Shown: piece by piece, positions 62,764-64,000 of the stretch
Position numbering within the stretch: the first letter of the stretch is position 1
Layout of the letters: each line of letters opens with the position of its first letter
Assembly (NCBI RefSeq): GCF_001632775.1
Contig: NZ_CP015249.1
Span: 2,522,686-2,586,685, forward strand
Reading direction: 5' to 3'
DNA: 64,000 bases
DNA from: Dokdonella koreensis DS-123
Lineage (GTDB): Bacteria; Pseudomonadota; Gammaproteobacteria; Xanthomonadales; Rhodanobacteraceae
Made by a program: the position numbers and the translations under genes
The notes under the pieces: model-generated
What the model was told of the DNA's origin: nothing
What the model saw: the letters and a program-made list of their open reading frames with translations, nothing else
The model's database searches: none

Positions 62764-64000
62764 TCAACGACCGGCGGCGACCGTTTCGAAACCGTCGACG
62801 AAGACCGTGTCGCTTTCCGTGCACGTCCCGTCGGCGTCGTAGCGCCGCACGACGGCGTCGTTGAGGTTCTCGCTCGGGCCGAGCACGGTCCAGCCATCGG
62901 GACTGGCCGTCACCGCGACGGTGCCGAACATCGCCAGGTCCTCGCTGCGCCGGCAGGGCCTGCCGCCGGCATCGAACTCGACGACGCGGCTGGTGACACG
63001 CCCCACGCCGGCAAGGGCGAATCCGCCCACCAGCACGCGACCGTTCGCGGCGACGCCCAGCGTGGACGGCGAGAAGCCGGCCGGTGGATCGACGTTCCAC
63101 ACGACCGCGCCGCTGGCGCCGTCCAGGCGAAGCAGGTGGAAGTTCTTTTCGTTCCCGAAGTCGGCCATGACCACCAGCACGTCGCCATCGGCCGCCGGCG
63201 CGAGCGCACTGATCGCATTGGAGCCGGGCGAGGCGTCCGGAAGCACCCGCGTCCAGAGGCGGCGCCCGTCGGCGGCGAGCTTCCACACCTGCGATTGCGT
63301 CTCCCCGAACAGCGACTCGGGCGCCGCCGCGGCGGCGATCGTGCCGTCGGCATAGGACACCAGGCGCGCCGGGCCTTGCGCAGCGCCCGATTCGCCGAAC
63401 TCGACGTCGCTGAAGACCACCCGGCCCGCCGCGTCGAACCGCACGGTGACCTGCCCTCTGCGCCCGTCCCCGGCGACTCCCTCGCTGGTGACGGCCGCTC
63501 CGCCATCGGGCAAGGCGACGATCTCGCCGAGCCCGCTGATGGCGTCGCTGGCGGACACGACGGAACGCCATTCCGGCAGCGCGTTGCCGGCCGCGTCGTA
63601 GCGAAAGACGATGACCTCGCGACCCCCGCCGTATGCACGCACCAGCAGGTCCCCGTTCGCGCCGACGACCGCGTGGCGCCGGCCCGAATGGACCGCGCCG
63701 ATCGTTCCCGGGCCCGTCTGGCGCTCCCAGAGCAGATCGCCATTGGCGGCATCGTAGACACGGACGGTGACGGCGAGCGCGCTTCCCGTGCCGACCGTCT
63801 GGCCGACCAGCGCGACACGCCCGCCGGGCAACAGCTCGATGCCGACCTCGCCGTCCACCGCGAACTCGCGCGCCCAGGCGAAACCGCCGCCGCTTCCGAA
63901 ATGCAGCAAGGCGGCATGCGAACGATTGTGGTGGATCACGTCGGCGATGCCGAACACCCCGCCGTCACCGGCAACGCGGATGCCGACCGGCGTGACCCTG
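62764..64000 (-). CDS. Secreted repeat protein with C-terminal DGFE tag (5' partial)
   Basis: The minus-strand frame is open to the right edge, so the N-terminus and signal peptide lie outside; ~411 residues are visible. The protein consists of ~45-55-residue beta-propeller or delta-60-like repeats, such as GNALPEWRSVVSASDAISG, GRVVFSDVEFGESGAAQG and VEFDAGGRPCRRSEDL, each ending in a short R-Y-D-A-x-G type strand (FRYDAAGN, VRRYDADGT). The C-terminus is SDTVFVDGFETVAAGR, matching the DxFE tail of three other proteins here. No enzyme motif is seen. Location is presumably extracellular or outer membrane. Confidence 0.8.
   Translation of the reverse strand, partial: RVTPVGIRVAGDGGVFGIADVIHHNRSHAALLHFGSGGGFAWAREFAVDGEVGIELLPGGRVALVGQTVGTGSALAVTVRVYDAANGDLLWERQTGPGTIGAVHSGRRHAVVGANGDLLVRAYGGGREVIVFRYDAAGNALPEWRSVVSASDAISGLGEIVALPDGGAAVTSEGVAGDGRRGQVTVRFDAAGRVVFSDVEFGESGAAQGPARLVSYADGTIAAAAAPESLFGETQSQVWKLAADGRRLWTRVLPDASPGSNAISALAPAADGDVLVVMADFGNEKNFHLLRLDGASGAVVWNVDPPAGFSPSTLGVAANGRVLVGGFALAGVGRVTSRVVEFDAGGRPCRRSEDLAMFGTVAVTASPDGWTVLGPSENLNDAVVRRYDADGTCTESDTVFVDGFETVAAGR

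Overview
The window is about 70% G+C, codes densely on both strands and has no tRNA, rRNA or CRISPR array that I can see. The gene set (SPFH protein followed by a ribbon-helix-helix protein and a DUF4177-like protein, Ku with a three-domain LigD, intracellular PHB depolymerase, an ECF sigma factor beside a Ser/Thr kinase, many secreted beta-helix proteins) suggests a soil or freshwater gammaproteobacterium of the Xanthomonadales/Lysobacterales, perhaps Rhodanobacteraceae such as Dokdonella. That placement is inferred from gene content only.

Layout. 1-5.4 kb: the C-terminus of a secreted protein, a secreted coiled-coil protein, an epimerase relic, a lipoprotein hydrolase, a CPBP membrane protease and an M48 protease. 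5.5-24.4 kb: one long minus-strand catabolic operon of 15 genes with many ATGA overlaps. It encodes, in transcription order, a hydantoin-racemase-like protein, an NTF2-like protein, a class III CoA-transferase, an HMG-CoA-lyase-like enzyme, a YCF48/RND/DUF1302/DUF1329 envelope module, HyuA/HyuB, an isochorismatase-family amidase, a small lipoprotein, LeuC/LeuD-type hydro-lyase and a PrpR-like sigma-54 activator. A near-consensus sigma-54 promoter lies in front of the first gene, so the operon appears to carry its own activator as its last gene. The enzymes fit opening of an imide or amide ring followed by a citramalate-type hydration, CoA transfer and C-C cleavage.

24.7-36.5 kb: a DUF6766 membrane protein, then three secreted beta-helix proteins, an ECF sigma factor, a transmembrane Ser/Thr kinase and a TPR-CHAT caspase-like protein, all on the plus strand. 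The three beta-helix genes each have the same two-part upstream element (CGTGC, then GCGTTGTAC starting 22 nt after it begins, ending 28-30 nt before the ATG), which looks like a promoter read by one dedicated sigma factor; the neighbouring ECF sigma factor is the obvious candidate. This is the most novel-looking system in the window.

36.5-64 kb: glutaminyl cyclotransferase, transglutaminase-like protein, SPFH cluster, alpha/beta hydrolase, MacA/MacB/TolC-type efflux, VanY-like peptidase, methyltransferase, PHB depolymerase, aldo/keto reductase, tandem universal stress protein behind an FNR/Anr box, cyclophilin, glutathione peroxidase, M48 protease, a sulfatase-modifying-factor-like protein, the Ku/DUF2188/LigD end-joining locus, an amidohydrolase and a secreted repeat protein running off the right end.

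Two patterns cross these regions. Three TA-flanked inverted-repeat elements (33.0, 45.3 and 58.0 kb) each begin exactly at the TAG stop codon of the gene before them, between co-directional genes. And four secreted proteins share the C-terminal signature [I/V/L]F-x-D-[G/D]-F-E, which may be a sorting or anchoring tag.
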